The notes beneath the pieces were generated by a model. That model had not been told where the DNA came from. It did not search any database and worked only from the letters and a program-made list of their open reading frames with translations. Shown here piece by piece: positions 47,957 through 57,920 of a stretch of DNA of 64,000 bases. Source of the stretch: an uncultured SAR86 cluster bacterium (GTDB taxonomy: Bacteria > Pseudomonadota > Gammaproteobacteria > Magnimaribacterales > AG-339-G14); NCBI GenBank assembly GCA_902625415.1, contig CACOBG010000004.1, forward strand, positions 65,187 to 129,186, given 5' to 3'. A program made the position numbers and the translations under genes. Each line of letters starts with the position of its first letter. Position 1 is the stretch's first letter.

Positions 47957-48942
47957 TAAATAATTGTAGGCTCTTCTTCCAACCTAATATTGTATTTATT
48001 CGAAACTATAGTCTTTACTTTATTCTTTAGCTTTAAGATTGAATTTGGTGATTTATCTTCATTAATTAACACTAGAGAATGTTTGTTTGAGACTCGTGCT
48101 TTATTAAATCGCATTCCTTTAAGATTACACCTTTCAATGAGCCATGCAGCTGAAATTTTTATTAATGAATCATGTTTATAAAATTTTAAATCAGCTTCTT
48201 TAGAAATAAGTATTTTTAAATCTTTTTTCTTGATCAATGGATTTTTAAAGAAACTCCCCACATTTGGTCTTGTCATATAATTTTCTAATTTCTTGTTACG
48301 AATTTTCAAAATACTTTTTCTTAAATCTGAGGCTTTCTTAAACCTATAAACTTTTAAATCTTGATATGAATTATTTGCAATAAATTTATTTTTTAATTTA
48401 AAAAAGATATTTTTAATAAACAAATGTTTATTTTTTTTAAAAAGTGAATCTCTATAACCAAAATTACAATTCATATTATTTAGAATTTCAACATTTCCCG
48501 TCTTAAAGTTAAAAACTTCAATGTGTTCTATGTAATCGGAAATTTCTTCTCCGTAAGCGCCAATATTTTGAATTGGGCCTGCTCCGACAGTTCCTGGTAT
48601 ACCAGATAAATTTTCTAAACCATATAGAGAATTTTTAATACAAAATGTCACAAATCTATCCCAATTGTAACCACTAGAAATCTTTACTTTATTTTTATAA
48701 ATCTTTTTTTCTTTTTTAAATAAATTTTTGATGATGAGCCCTACATAGGGTTTTGTAAAAACAACATTAGTTCCCTCCCCTAATATTAGGAATTTAATTT
48801 TATTTTTCTTTATAAATCGAAAAGCTTCTCCTATGTCAGAATCTGTTTTGCACTCTATGTAGTATTTTGCATTTACAGCTATCTGAAGAGAATTAAACTC
48901 ACTAAGATCTTTATTTGTAACTATCATCTTTTGCAATTTCAT
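47956..48942 (-). CDS. murB: UDP-N-acetylmuramate dehydrogenase (MurB)
   Basis: 328 residues, type I MurB. ILGEGTNVVF and LSGIPGTVGAGPIQNIGAYGEE bind FAD; NVGSFFKNP carries the catalytic Ser and LEEEPTII the final Glu. It reduces enolpyruvyl-UDP-GlcNAc to UDP-MurNAc. The start overlaps kdsB by 32 bases; a second ATG at 48927 fits the family N-terminus nearly as well. Lys-rich and more AT-biased than neighbours. Confidence 0.94.
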   Translation of the reverse strand: MKLQKMIVTNKDLSEFNSLQIAVNAKYYIECKTDSDIGEAFRFIKKNKIKFLILGEGTNVVFTKPYVGLIIKNLFKKEKKIYKNKVKISSGYNWDRFVTFCIKNSLYGLENLSGIPGTVGAGPIQNIGAYGEEISDYIEHIEVFNFKTGNVEILNNMNCNFGYRDSLFKKNKHLFIKNIFFKLKNKFIANNSYQDLKVYRFKKASDLRKSILKIRNKKLENYMTRPNVGSFFKNPLIKKKDLKILISKEADLKFYKHDSLIKISAAWLIERCNLKGMRFNKARVSNKHSLVLINEDKSPNSILKLKNKVKTIVSNKYNIRLEEEPTII

Positions 48943-49624
48943 TAGCTTTTTTTAGATCGTCTTCTGTATCTACTCCCAAATGAATTTTTGATACCGACTT
49001 GATTGCATTTATCTTAATTCCATTATCTAAGGCTCTAAACTGTTCAAGCTTAAATTTCTTTTCATTATCGCTAGGCTTCCAAGATACAAACCTTTTTAAA
49101 GTCATATATTTGAATGCATAAACTCCTTGGTGAATGAATATATTATTCTCAAGGGATGTTTTTCTATAAAAATTTGTTGCAATTCCATTATTAACTAATA
49201 TCTTTACTTTATTTAAATCTTCTAATTCTTCTGAAGATTTAAGTTCGCTGTAAAGCGTTGCCATCTCAATTTTATCTTTGGAAACCAAATCAAAAAGATT
49301 ATTTATATCATTTGGATTAATAAAAGGTTCGTCGCCTTGAACATTAATGATTACATCATTGTTTCTCAAGCCAATCTTTGAAACAGCTTCATTCACTCTA
49401 TCAGTGCCAGAAAGATGACTCGAAGAAGTCATTACTACATTATCCTTTGAAAATAAGTCATAAATTTTCTTTGAATCTGTAGCTACTTGAACTATATCTG
49501 CTGATGTTTGCAATCCAGCTCCAAAAGTCCATTTAATCATCGGCTTGTCCAATATCAACCTCAAGGGCTTCTCAGGCAATCTTTCAGATTGAATTCTTGC
49601 AGGAATTATGACAATTTTTTTCAA
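48911..49624 (-). CDS. kdsB: 3-deoxy-manno-octulosonate cytidylyltransferase
   Basis: 237 residues. IIPARIQSERLPEKPL is the nucleotide-binding start, NVQGDEPFINP the metal-binding block. It makes CMP-Kdo for the LPS inner core. Overlaps the upstream lpxK part by four bases; lpxK-kdsB neighbours are usual in gammaproteobacteria. Confidence 0.96.
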   Translation of the reverse strand: MKKIVIIPARIQSERLPEKPLRLILDKPMIKWTFGAGLQTSADIVQVATDSKKIYDLFSKDNVVMTSSSHLSGTDRVNEAVSKIGLRNNDVIINVQGDEPFINPNDINNLFDLVSKDKIEMATLYSELKSSEELEDLNKVKILVNNGIATNFYRKTSLENNIFIHQGVYAFKYMTLKRFVSWKPSDNEKKFKLEQFRALDNGIKINAIKSVSKIHLGVDTEDDLKKANEIAKDDSYK

Positions 49625-52386
49625 ATTATTTTTTTAAACAAATCAGTTTTAAAATCTTCATTAATGACAGGTTCAATTTTCAAATACCAACAATTAGGAT
49701 TTTTTAAAAACTTACATTTAATCGCATCCTTTTCTGTCATTACGATGGGCAAATCATTCATCTCAAAGAAATCTGTATCTATGAATTCATGATGATCAGG
49801 AAATACTTTTTCAACTACTTGAAAATCAAGACTTCTCAAAAGAGAAAAGAAACTACTGGGATTTCCAATACCAGCAATCCCATAAACAATTCTATCCTTG
49901 CTCCAATCATTTACATCAATTGACTCTTGAGTAACTAAGTTAACCCAAGATATAGGTTTGTAGGTCATCAAAAAATTATTACCTTTGGATTCAGCCTCCT
50001 TCGAATAAAAAGTATTGGTATTAATAACAAAATCGACCTGATCTAACTTTTTAATTGGTTCTCTTAGGGGACCGGCAGGAAGCAAAAGATTATTACCAAA
50101 TTTCCTCATTCCATCAATCATGGCAATTTCTATGTCTCTTCCTAGTTTAAAGTGTTGAAGACCATCATCGCTTATTAAAACGTTGCATTGTCTGTTTTGT
50201 ATTAAATACTTTGCAGCTCTCACTCTATTGGTTCCTACCACCACTGGACAATTCGTATTATTAAAGATGATCAATGGCTCATCTCCCACATCACTAGGAT
50301 TTGATGATTGAGTAATTAATACTGGATTGTTATTAGCTGTACTCTTATACCCTCTTGAAACAATACCAGGGTACAAACCTTCTTTTTTTAGTTCATTGGC
50401 AAGCCAAATAACTAAAGGAGTTTTTCCTGTGCCTCCAACTGTAAGATTCCCAATCACAATTGTCTTAAAATCAGGCTTCCATGATGAAGCTAAGTCTCTT
50501 TTTCGAAGAAATTTAAATAAAAACCTATAAATCCAAGATAATGGCAACAGGATTTTTATCCAATTTTTATTTTCGTACCAGGCTTCTTCGATAAAGTTGC
50601 TAGTCTTTTGTTCTGATAAAGCAAATTGAGATTTTAGAACAGGAAGTTTTTTCTTAACTGGCTCAACTTCGTCTTTAAATTGATTCCTATAAAGTTCAAA
50701 ATAAGCTTTTTCTAAGCTCATTAAATCATTATGAGTACCGCTTTCTACAATTTTACCATCCTTTAAAACAATAATTTTTTCAGCATTCTCCACAGTAGAA
50801 AGCCTGTGAGCGATAACGATAGTAGTCTTACCAATTTTCAAGTTATCTATTGCTTGTTGAATTTGATTTTCTGATTCTGAATCCAATGCTGAAGTTGCTT
50901 CATCTAAAATGATAATCGGCGCATCTTTTAATAAAGCTCTAGCAATTGCAATCCTTTGTTTTTGGCCACCAGAAAGCAGAGTTCCATCATCACCCACAAC
51001 CGTTTCATACCCATTTGGCAGGCTCTCTATAAACTGATGTGCATTTGCATTTCTTGCTGCTTCAAAAATTTCTTCATCAGACGCCGTCGGTTTGGCATAG
51101 CTAATATTATTCTTAATCGAATCATTAAATAAGACGGTATTTTGACTCACTGTTGAAATTAAAGCCCTAAGATTATCAAGTTTTATTTCCTTTATATTGC
51201 AACCATCTATTTCAATTCGTCCTTCTAAAATTTCGTAAAATCTAGGTATAAGATTCACGATTGTACTTTTTCCTGAACCTGATTGACCAACAATAGCTAA
51301 GGTATTCCCTTTTGAGATTGCAAAAGAAACATCGTCAAGAATCTTTTCGTTGTCACCATAGGAAAAGTTAACATTTTCAAAAGAAATATCTCCCTTAACT
51401 TCGGATATTTCTTTAGTGCCGTCATCTATTTCGGGTTTTACATCCATTTGATTGAAAATTACCTCTGCAGCTGCGAGACCCTTTTGAATCATTGAATTTG
51501 TCATTGAGAGCTGTCTGATCGGTCTTGGTAACATTGCCGCTGCACCAAAAAAAGCAATAAATGTTCCAGGAGACATTCTTTCAAAAAAAGAAGAATCCAA
51601 TGCAACCCAAGTAATAATTGCCAATGCTATAGCTAAAAATATTTGAATTATCGGAGATTGTAGTGAATTTGTTGTTTCTAATTTTAAATTCTGGATCTTA
51701 TTATTTGAATTTACTGAGTTAAATTTATCGATTTCACTTTTTTGTTGACCAAATATTTTAACTTCCTTGTTGGCATTAATTGATTCGGAACTTACTTGAG
51801 TAACATCCCCCATAGAGTTTTGAATTCTTGTACTTACTCTTTTCATTCTCTTGCCTGCGACGGAGACAACTAAAAGAATAAATGGCGATGCAAGAAATAA
51901 TAAAGCCGTAAGTTGCCAATTAAGATAAATTAAATAACCAAGTAATCCCAAAACGATAAGGCCTTCTCTTACTAAAATTGTTATTGCGGCTGTACCCGCT
52001 TCGTTAATTTGTGCAACGTTAAAGGTAATTCTAGAAAGTAGATGACCGCTATTATTAGAATCATAAAAACTAGATGGCAGATAAATTAAAGACTTAAACA
52101 AATCTTTTCTTAAATCAAAAACTAATCTAGTTGAGACAAGTGCCATAAAAAAATTTCCAACAAAATAACCTACACCTCTACCAAATGCCAAAATAAATAA
52201 AAGGATTGGCAGATAGAGATTTAAAGATGAATCGGGCTTAGAGATATAATCAACAATTTGTCTAAACCAGTCAGCAATTCCAACTTGAGATATAGCAAAA
52301 AGAAAGTAACCCAAGGAACTTAAAACAAAGAATCCTAAATTTGGAAGGACATAAGCTAGAATCCTTGAATAGGGGCTCATTTTCAT
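49621..52386 (-). CDS. msbA-lpxK: MsbA-LpxK fusion: lipid A flippase joined to tetraacyldisaccharide 4'-kinase
   Basis: 921 residues in one open frame. Residues 1 to about 575 are MsbA: six-span ABC exporter domain, Walker A GQSGSGKST, LSGGQKQRIAIARALL, and the H-loop IAHRLST. After a 20 residue linker, LpxK starts near residue 598 (FIEEAWYENKNW, like the LpxK N-terminus), i.e. at about base 50595, with GNLTVGGTGKTP Walker A, SDDGLQHFKLGRD and TEKDAIK; 324 residues, full LpxK length. LpxK phosphorylates the lipid A precursor and MsbA flips finished core-lipid A. The two are separate adjacent genes in E. coli. No internal start or stop near the junction, so a true fusion on sequence. Confidence 0.93.
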   Translation of the reverse strand: MKMSPYSRILAYVLPNLGFFVLSSLGYFLFAISQVGIADWFRQIVDYISKPDSSLNLYLPILLFILAFGRGVGYFVGNFFMALVSTRLVFDLRKDLFKSLIYLPSSFYDSNNSGHLLSRITFNVAQINEAGTAAITILVREGLIVLGLLGYLIYLNWQLTALLFLASPFILLVVSVAGKRMKRVSTRIQNSMGDVTQVSSESINANKEVKIFGQQKSEIDKFNSVNSNNKIQNLKLETTNSLQSPIIQIFLAIALAIITWVALDSSFFERMSPGTFIAFFGAAAMLPRPIRQLSMTNSMIQKGLAAAEVIFNQMDVKPEIDDGTKEISEVKGDISFENVNFSYGDNEKILDDVSFAISKGNTLAIVGQSGSGKSTIVNLIPRFYEILEGRIEIDGCNIKEIKLDNLRALISTVSQNTVLFNDSIKNNISYAKPTASDEEIFEAARNANAHQFIESLPNGYETVVGDDGTLLSGGQKQRIAIARALLKDAPIIILDEATSALDSESENQIQQAIDNLKIGKTTIVIAHRLSTVENAEKIIVLKDGKIVESGTHNDLMSLEKAYFELYRNQFKDEVEPVKKKLPVLKSQFALSEQKTSNFIEEAWYENKNWIKILLPLSWIYRFLFKFLRKRDLASSWKPDFKTIVIGNLTVGGTGKTPLVIWLANELKKEGLYPGIVSRGYKSTANNNPVLITQSSNPSDVGDEPLIIFNNTNCPVVVGTNRVRAAKYLIQNRQCNVLISDDGLQHFKLGRDIEIAMIDGMRKFGNNLLLPAGPLREPIKKLDQVDFVINTNTFYSKEAESKGNNFLMTYKPISWVNLVTQESIDVNDWSKDRIVYGIAGIGNPSSFFSLLRSLDFQVVEKVFPDHHEFIDTDFFEMNDLPIVMTEKDAIKCKFLKNPNCWYLKIEPVINEDFKTDLFKKII

Positions 52387-52398
52387 TGAAAGCTTATT

Positions 52399-53067
52399 TT
52401 AAACGAAAACGCCCGAATCCATGGTAAGAATTTTATCGCTAAAATTTCTAAACTCAGGATCATGAGTAGCAACTATTATTGAAGATTTGAACTCATCGGC
52501 TAATTGATTTAAATAACTTATTACTTCTTTGGAGGTATCTTTGTCTAAGTTTCCAGTTGGTTCATCTAAAAAGATAAGATCAGGTTTGTTGATTAGAGCT
52601 CTCGCCATTGCAACTCTTTGCTTTTCTCCTCCCGACAGCTGGCTGGGAAAATGATTTAATCTTTCAGACAAACCAAATTTATCAAGAATATCAGAAGCTT
52701 TTTCCAAAGATCTTTTTTTATTCTCTCCTAAGATCATTGATCCTAATGCAACATTTTCAATGGAAGTAAATTCTTTCAGTAAGTGGTGAAATTGATATAC
52801 AAAACCCATACTCTCTTTCCTCAATTGGGTTAGCTGTTTATGTTGATTATCGTACTTATAATTTTTATAAGAAATTTCACCATCAGAAAAAGTATCCAAA
52901 CCACTCAGTAAATTAAGTAACGTGGACTTTCCAGAACCTGATCTTCCATAAATTACTATTTTTTCATTTTCTTGAATAGAAAAATCTATATTGTTTACAG
53001 CTTTAATTTCTTCATTACCCTCTTTAAAAAATTTGGATAAACTTTTTGCTTCCAATAAATTATTCAT
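52399..53067 (-). CDS. lolD: Lipoprotein-releasing ABC transporter ATP-binding protein LolD
   Basis: 222 residues. Walker A GRSGSGKST near 40, LSGGEKQRVAMARAL near 142, FLDEPTGNLD. The LolD-type region around FVYQFHHLL fits. With LolC/E it moves outer-membrane lipoproteins to LolA; the window has at least five predicted clients in cassettes A-D and the peptidase-like lipoprotein. Overlaps lolC by eight bases. Confidence 0.96.
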   Translation of the reverse strand: MNNLLEAKSLSKFFKEGNEEIKAVNNIDFSIQENEKIVIYGRSGSGKSTLLNLLSGLDTFSDGEISYKNYKYDNQHKQLTQLRKESMGFVYQFHHLLKEFTSIENVALGSMILGENKKRSLEKASDILDKFGLSERLNHFPSQLSGGEKQRVAMARALINKPDLIFLDEPTGNLDKDTSKEVISYLNQLADEFKSSIIVATHDPEFRNFSDKILTMDSGVFV

Positions 53068-54307
53068 TTCTTAAAATTTCAATTGGATGGAGCTTACTAG
53101 CAGTTCTAGCTGGGAAAATTACTGAAAGTATTGTAATAAGTAAACTTACTGCCGTGATTATCAAAACTGTATTTAGACGGATATCATATGGAAAGTAAGA
53201 TATAAAATAAGTACCAAAGTATTCCATCAATGAAGAAAGTTGAGCCTCAAAAATTGAAGATCCAATTAGAAAAGTAATAGTTAATCCAAATATCAAACCT
53301 AAAAACGTTCCAATGAAAGCAATCAAAGCACCTAAATATAAAAATATTTTAAAAATTTCATTACTGCCCATACCCATAGTTTGAAGAATGGCAATTGCCC
53401 CTCTTTTTTCGTTAATCATCGTCATGAGCATAGAAACTATATTGAATGCTGCAACGACAATTATTAATGTCAGTAATAAAAAGACCAAACTCTTTTCCAT
53501 CATGATTGCTTCAAACAAAGGACCGTATGTATAAGACCAATCTTCCGCATTAAGTAAGACTTTTGAATTTTTTTCTGCAAATATCAATGATTGCCAAACC
53601 AAATAAGGAGCTTCAAATAAATCATCAAACTTCAATCGAAACCCATGTACTTGATTTTTTAAACCAGTAAGAATGGATGCATTTTCAAGAGAAATGTAAG
53701 CTAAAGTCTCATCGATATCTTTAGAACCTATATTGAAAATACCGGAAATGTTAAAAACTTTTGATCTAGGAAAATATCCGGCAAATGATGAGCTAGTATC
53801 AGGTAGCATTAAAGAAATTTTGTCGCCTACATCGACATTTAATTTTCTTGCAAGCAGTCTTCCTATTACAATATTGTTATCTGTTTGAATTTTTTCAAAA
53901 TTTCCAGTCTGCATAAATTCATGAATGACTGAAACGGATTTGTCTTTAGAAGCAATAACACCATTAACCAATACTCCAGCAACAGCAGATTTACTTTTTA
54001 TAAGGGCCTCAGTTTCAATATAAGGAGAGATACCTCTTATATTGATATCGTCTCTTAAATTAATTTCTACACTCTTCCAATCATCTATTGGATTTAAGCC
54101 ATAAATAGAAGCATGTGGAATAACATTTAAAACTCTGTCTTTTAGTTCTTGCTCAAAGCCATTCATGACAGATGAAACAATAATTAATACTGCAACACCG
54201 AGCGATGTAGAAATAAATGCAAGTGCAGAGATGAAAGAGAGAAAGCCAGACTTTCTCCCTTTCAAATATCTCAAAGCTATATAAAAAGACGTATAGTTTT
54301 GAGACAT
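53060..54307 (-). CDS. lolC: Lipoprotein-releasing system permease LolC/LolE
   Basis: 415 residues. N-terminal span (about 20-45) with a large periplasmic domain, then three spans at the C-terminus (about 270-300, 315-345, 375-400); the GFLSFISALAFISTSLGVAVLI start is typical. Only one such gene is present, so the transporter may use a homodimer or LolF-like arrangement rather than LolC plus LolE, unless lolE lies elsewhere. Confidence 0.92.
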   Translation of the reverse strand: MSQNYTSFYIALRYLKGRKSGFLSFISALAFISTSLGVAVLIIVSSVMNGFEQELKDRVLNVIPHASIYGLNPIDDWKSVEINLRDDINIRGISPYIETEALIKSKSAVAGVLVNGVIASKDKSVSVIHEFMQTGNFEKIQTDNNIVIGRLLARKLNVDVGDKISLMLPDTSSSFAGYFPRSKVFNISGIFNIGSKDIDETLAYISLENASILTGLKNQVHGFRLKFDDLFEAPYLVWQSLIFAEKNSKVLLNAEDWSYTYGPLFEAIMMEKSLVFLLLTLIIVVAAFNIVSMLMTMINEKRGAIAILQTMGMGSNEIFKIFLYLGALIAFIGTFLGLIFGLTITFLIGSSIFEAQLSSLMEYFGTYFISYFPYDIRLNTVLIITAVSLLITILSVIFPARTASKLHPIEILRNE

Positions 54308-54323
54308 TTTTTAAGTTTCAAAA

Positions 54324-55775
54324 CTATTTTTTAATTTGATTCTTCATGGATTCAAACATTTTGCCTTTATAAGGAGGCATCATTTGAGCCATAAGATCTG
54401 CTGAAAATTGTTTATAAACTGCTTTGGCATGACTGAATTCTTTAAACCCATCGTGACCATGATATGAACCTGTTCCGCTGGGACCAACTCCTCCAAAAGG
54501 AAGCTCTTCTTGCCCAATGTGCCAGATAACATCATTTAAAGTAACTCCACCGGAAGTAGTATTATTAAGAACTTTCTTTTCCTTATTTTTATCCTTACTA
54601 AAAAGGTAAAGTCCTAAAGGTCTATCTTTGGAGTTGACGTAATTTACTGTCTCGTCAAAGTCTTCATATTCTTTGACAGGTAATACCGGGCCGAAAATTT
54701 CTTCCTGCATAATTTTCATTTCCTCAGTCGGATTTAAAACCAATGTAGGAGGAATTTTATGCAGCTCCTGTTGTTCAAAATCTTCATCTGCAGGATTTAT
54801 TTGGATGACTTCTGCCCCTTTATCTTTTGCATCTGAAACCAGTTCATTGATTCTTTCATAATGCCTTTCATTAATTACTGAGGTATAGTCTTCGTTATAC
54901 TTTAGGTCTGCAAACATTTCGCTTACTGCTTCATTTGAAGCCTTTGCAAATTCTTCACTTTTACCTTTAGGCAGCATCAAATAATCAGGAGCTAAACAAA
55001 TTTGTCCAGCATTCATAGTTTTTCCTCGCATAACTTTCTTGGCAACTTCTGATAAATCTGCATTTTCATCAACAATAACTGGAGATTTACCGCCAAGTTC
55101 TAAAGTTACTGGAACTAGGTTATCGGAAGCAGCTTTCATGACTTTTTTACCTATTTGTGTTCCGCCGGTGAAAAGCAAGTGATCAAATGGAAGAGCACTA
55201 AAAGCAGCACCGACTTCAGCATCTCCAGTAAATACAGCAGCCTCAGATTTATCAAAATAAGCTTCGAACATTTTTTTGGTGACATCGCTTGTTGCTGGAG
55301 TCAACTCAGAAGGTTTAATCATGGCTCTGTTTCCAGCAGCAAAGATTCCTCCCAAAGGAGCCAAAATTAAATTAACTGGAAAGTTCCAAGGACTTATTAC
55401 GCCAACTGTGCCCAAGGGTTGATACTTAATATAAGATTTTGAACCCAAAAAACTCATTAACATTCTAATAAAAAATGGTCTATCAACATTTGATGGTCTT
55501 TTTTCATCCTTTGTCCACTTATCTACATTTTTTATAGCATGTTCTAAAACACCTATGGTTGACGCTATTTCCGTTAAAAAACTTGATTTTGGATCTCTGT
55601 TACCGAAATCTTTTTGAAGAGCATCAATTATCTCATCGCTGTATTCTTTGATCATCTGAATGCAACGATTTAATCGATCTTTTCTAAGTTCTATGCTTGC
55701 AGGACCTTCTTCAATATGAAGCTTTTTTTGCAGCTTCAGAACACTTTCCATTTCTTGTAATGTTTCTGTACTCAT
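54324..55775 (-). CDS. Aldehyde dehydrogenase, coniferyl-aldehyde dehydrogenase-like
   Basis: 483 residues of the class-3 type ALDH. PWNFPVNLILAPLGGIFAAGN binds NAD(P), LELGGKSPVIV has the Glu base and NAGQICLAPDY the nucleophile Cys near 258; the FSHAKAVYKQ end is characteristic. Similar to CalB-type enzymes that oxidise coniferyl or medium/long aliphatic aldehydes. Second in a small group with an SDR gene; both could serve alcohol/fatty-acid breakdown. Confidence 0.88.
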   Translation of the reverse strand: MSTETLQEMESVLKLQKKLHIEEGPASIELRKDRLNRCIQMIKEYSDEIIDALQKDFGNRDPKSSFLTEIASTIGVLEHAIKNVDKWTKDEKRPSNVDRPFFIRMLMSFLGSKSYIKYQPLGTVGVISPWNFPVNLILAPLGGIFAAGNRAMIKPSELTPATSDVTKKMFEAYFDKSEAAVFTGDAEVGAAFSALPFDHLLFTGGTQIGKKVMKAASDNLVPVTLELGGKSPVIVDENADLSEVAKKVMRGKTMNAGQICLAPDYLMLPKGKSEEFAKASNEAVSEMFADLKYNEDYTSVINERHYERINELVSDAKDKGAEVIQINPADEDFEQQELHKIPPTLVLNPTEEMKIMQEEIFGPVLPVKEYEDFDETVNYVNSKDRPLGLYLFSKDKNKEKKVLNNTTSGGVTLNDVIWHIGQEELPFGGVGPSGTGSYHGHDGFKEFSHAKAVYKQFSADLMAQMMPPYKGKMFESMKNQIKK

Positions 55776-55795
55776 AATATTTTCTCCCTTTTTAA

Positions 55796-56689
55796 TTAAA
55801 CTGATCTTTGTTTTTTATCTTTCTCGTTAGATTTTTTAATTGTATTTCTAATGTTATCCCAATCTTCATCTGAAAGGCTATTCAGATTAGCAAAAGTTCC
55901 AGAAGAAGATAAATATTGAGCTCCGTCAATTGCTATAGTCTGTCCTGTTAGGTATTCACAACCATCAGCCATTAAAAACGTAGCAAGATTACCAAGTTCT
56001 TCCATTTCTCCAGCTCTCTGCAGAGGAATATTCATATACTGTCCCGTAACTTTTTCATCTTTTTTACTATCTCCGGTTTGGGGCATTAATCTTGACCAAG
56101 CTCCCTCTGTAGGAAAAGGACCAGGGGCAATTGCATTCAATCTGATTCCATATTGACCCCATTCCACTGCTAAAGACTTTGTCATGGCGTTTATCCCCGA
56201 TTTAGACATTGCCGATGGTATTACAAATGGAGAACCAGTCCATACCCAAGTAGCAAGAATTGAAACAATACTTCCTTTTTGTTTATTTTCAATCCATCTT
56301 TTTCCAACTGCATTTGTAATATAGAAAGTTCCGTGAAAAACAATACTTGCGATCGCATTGAATCCATTTGGAGATAAATCTTTTGTTCTACTTATAAAGT
56401 TACCAGCAGCATTATTAATTAAGCCTGTTAAAGGTTTCTCAGCAAATAGTTCCTCTACAGATGATTCAATTGCAAGAGAGTCTCTTATATCTAGGGCAAA
56501 ACAAGAAATATCCCCCCCAGTTTCATCAGTTAATTCTTTTACCGTATCCTCTAAAACTGATTCTCTTCTTCCGCAGATAATCACTTCTGATCCATGTTTT
56601 AAAAAATGCCTAGACATTTCTTTTCCCAATCCAGAACCTCCACCAGTTACAAGAATTCTCTGTCCTTTTAATGCGTCTTTACTAAACAT
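55796..56689 (-). CDS. Short-chain dehydrogenase, 2,4-dienoyl-CoA reductase-like
   Basis: 297 residues. NADP-binding GGGSGLG near 17-23 and INNAAGNF near 90. The catalytic Tyr of the YxxxK motif is replaced in PSAMSKSGINAMTKSLAVEWG, as in 2,4-dienoyl-CoA reductases of the peroxisomal/DECR type, which use another acid; the APGPFPTEGAW segment also fits that group. It would help oxidise polyunsaturated acyl-CoA. Overlaps the MFS gene by eight bases. Confidence 0.82.
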   Translation of the reverse strand: MFSKDALKGQRILVTGGGSGLGKEMSRHFLKHGSEVIICGRRESVLEDTVKELTDETGGDISCFALDIRDSLAIESSVEELFAEKPLTGLINNAAGNFISRTKDLSPNGFNAIASIVFHGTFYITNAVGKRWIENKQKGSIVSILATWVWTGSPFVIPSAMSKSGINAMTKSLAVEWGQYGIRLNAIAPGPFPTEGAWSRLMPQTGDSKKDEKVTGQYMNIPLQRAGEMEELGNLATFLMADGCEYLTGQTIAIDGAQYLSSSGTFANLNSLSDEDWDNIRNTIKKSNEKDKKQRSV

Positions 56690-57920
56690 CTTCTCTGACC
56701 TCTGTTTTTATAAAATTAAAAAATACTCTTTGATTATAGAACATATATAAGACTAGAAATAACCCCATAATTGAAATTAATAAGTATGGATAACTTGGGT
56801 CAAGCATATAAAGGGGCATTATTGAAAATGGTGTAAGTAAGTGCCCCAATGGAAAAACAGTACCCATAAGACCTGATGCAGAACCCTGTTCATTTTTATT
56901 AATTGATAAGGAAAGAATAGAAACGTTTCCTGGTCTAGCAAGCCCTCCTCCAAAACCATAAATAGCTAATAATATATAAAAAGAAAATATTTGATTTACA
57001 TTTGATAAAAGATAAAAGACTGATGACATTAAAAATAATCCGATAAAAACCAAACCTTTTGGATTTAACGAATACTTATCTACGATAAAAAGTTGTGTGA
57101 TTAATCCCGAAAAGGCGACTATTGCAAAGCCGATTGAAACAAAAAAATACAAATCTTCAGTTGATTTCAAAATTACATCATTTACAAAAAGCGATGACGT
57201 TAGAACAATGCAAGCATTTGATATCCCTAAAAATGCAGCAATTACTAAGGAAGGAAAAACTCTTCTATCAGTAAACTTTAGAGGAGATATTTCTTCATTA
57301 TTCAAAAATAAAGAATCATCTTTTTTTAGCAACTTAAAATTTAAAAATCCTATCAAAAGGCCTAATAAACTTAAAAAGATAAAAGGCATCAATATATTAT
57401 TTCCAGATAACAACATGATAAATCCCACTGCCACTGGCCCTAAAACCACACCAAATTGCCAGCCCGCATCTAATCTTGCAAATCCGGATGTCCTATTTGT
57501 TGTATCTGTAATATCCGCAATCCTTCCCCCTGCTGAAGGTCTAACTGCACTTCCTAGAAGACCGTTAATGAGTCTTGCACCAATTAGTAATACAAATAAA
57601 AAAGAGAACGAAATTGGGTGAAGTTGGGCAAATTTTATGATCGCTGCAAAAAGAAACAAGGAAATAGCAAATCCAATGATTCCAAGCATAAACACCTTAC
57701 TTCTTCCAACACGATCACTTAATCTTCCCCAAAATGGACTAAAAAAAATCCAAGCCAAGGCCGAGATAGAAAATATTAAACCAACTTGAAATTCATTAAA
57801 GCCCAAAGATCTTATTTCTTGAGGAACTAAAATAAATATTGTGGATTGTCCTGCCCCAATACATGCCAACGCTGCAGATAAAACCCATATTGAACTGGGG
57901 GTCTTATTTTTTTTAGTCAT
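56682..57920 (-). CDS. MFS transporter, drug/H+ antiporter-like
   Basis: 412 residues, twelve predicted spans. Motif A between spans 2 and 3 is FWGRLSDRVGRSKV, and the motif C-like part around FGVVLGPVAVG marks an antiporter of the TetA/Bcr type. Probably an inner-membrane exporter; substrate unknown. Overlaps its upstream neighbour by eight bases. Confidence 0.8.
   Translation of the reverse strand: MTKKNKTPSSIWVLSAALACIGAGQSTIFILVPQEIRSLGFNEFQVGLIFSISALAWIFFSPFWGRLSDRVGRSKVFMLGIIGFAISLFLFAAIIKFAQLHPISFSFLFVLLIGARLINGLLGSAVRPSAGGRIADITDTTNRTSGFARLDAGWQFGVVLGPVAVGFIMLLSGNNILMPFIFLSLLGLLIGFLNFKLLKKDDSLFLNNEEISPLKFTDRRVFPSLVIAAFLGISNACIVLTSSLFVNDVILKSTEDLYFFVSIGFAIVAFSGLITQLFIVDKYSLNPKGLVFIGLFLMSSVFYLLSNVNQIFSFYILLAIYGFGGGLARPGNVSILSLSINKNEQGSASGLMGTVFPLGHLLTPFSIMPLYMLDPSYPYLLISIMGLFLVLYMFYNQRVFFNFIKTEVREDV

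Noticed and set aside
50550-50660. MsbA-LpxK fusion as a frameshift artefact
   Set aside because: The frame is continuous through a plausible linker with both partners full length; an artefact would need to remove a stop and keep frame exactly.
56358-56750. 130-codon open frame antisense to the SDR gene
   Set aside because: Fully opposite a clear dehydrogenase gene; no signal, motif or ribosome site.
57097-57621. 174-codon open frame antisense to the MFS gene
   Set aside because: Lies wholly within a well-supported transporter gene, lacks a ribosome site and reads as a Lys/Pro/Ile-rich mirror of membrane-span codons.
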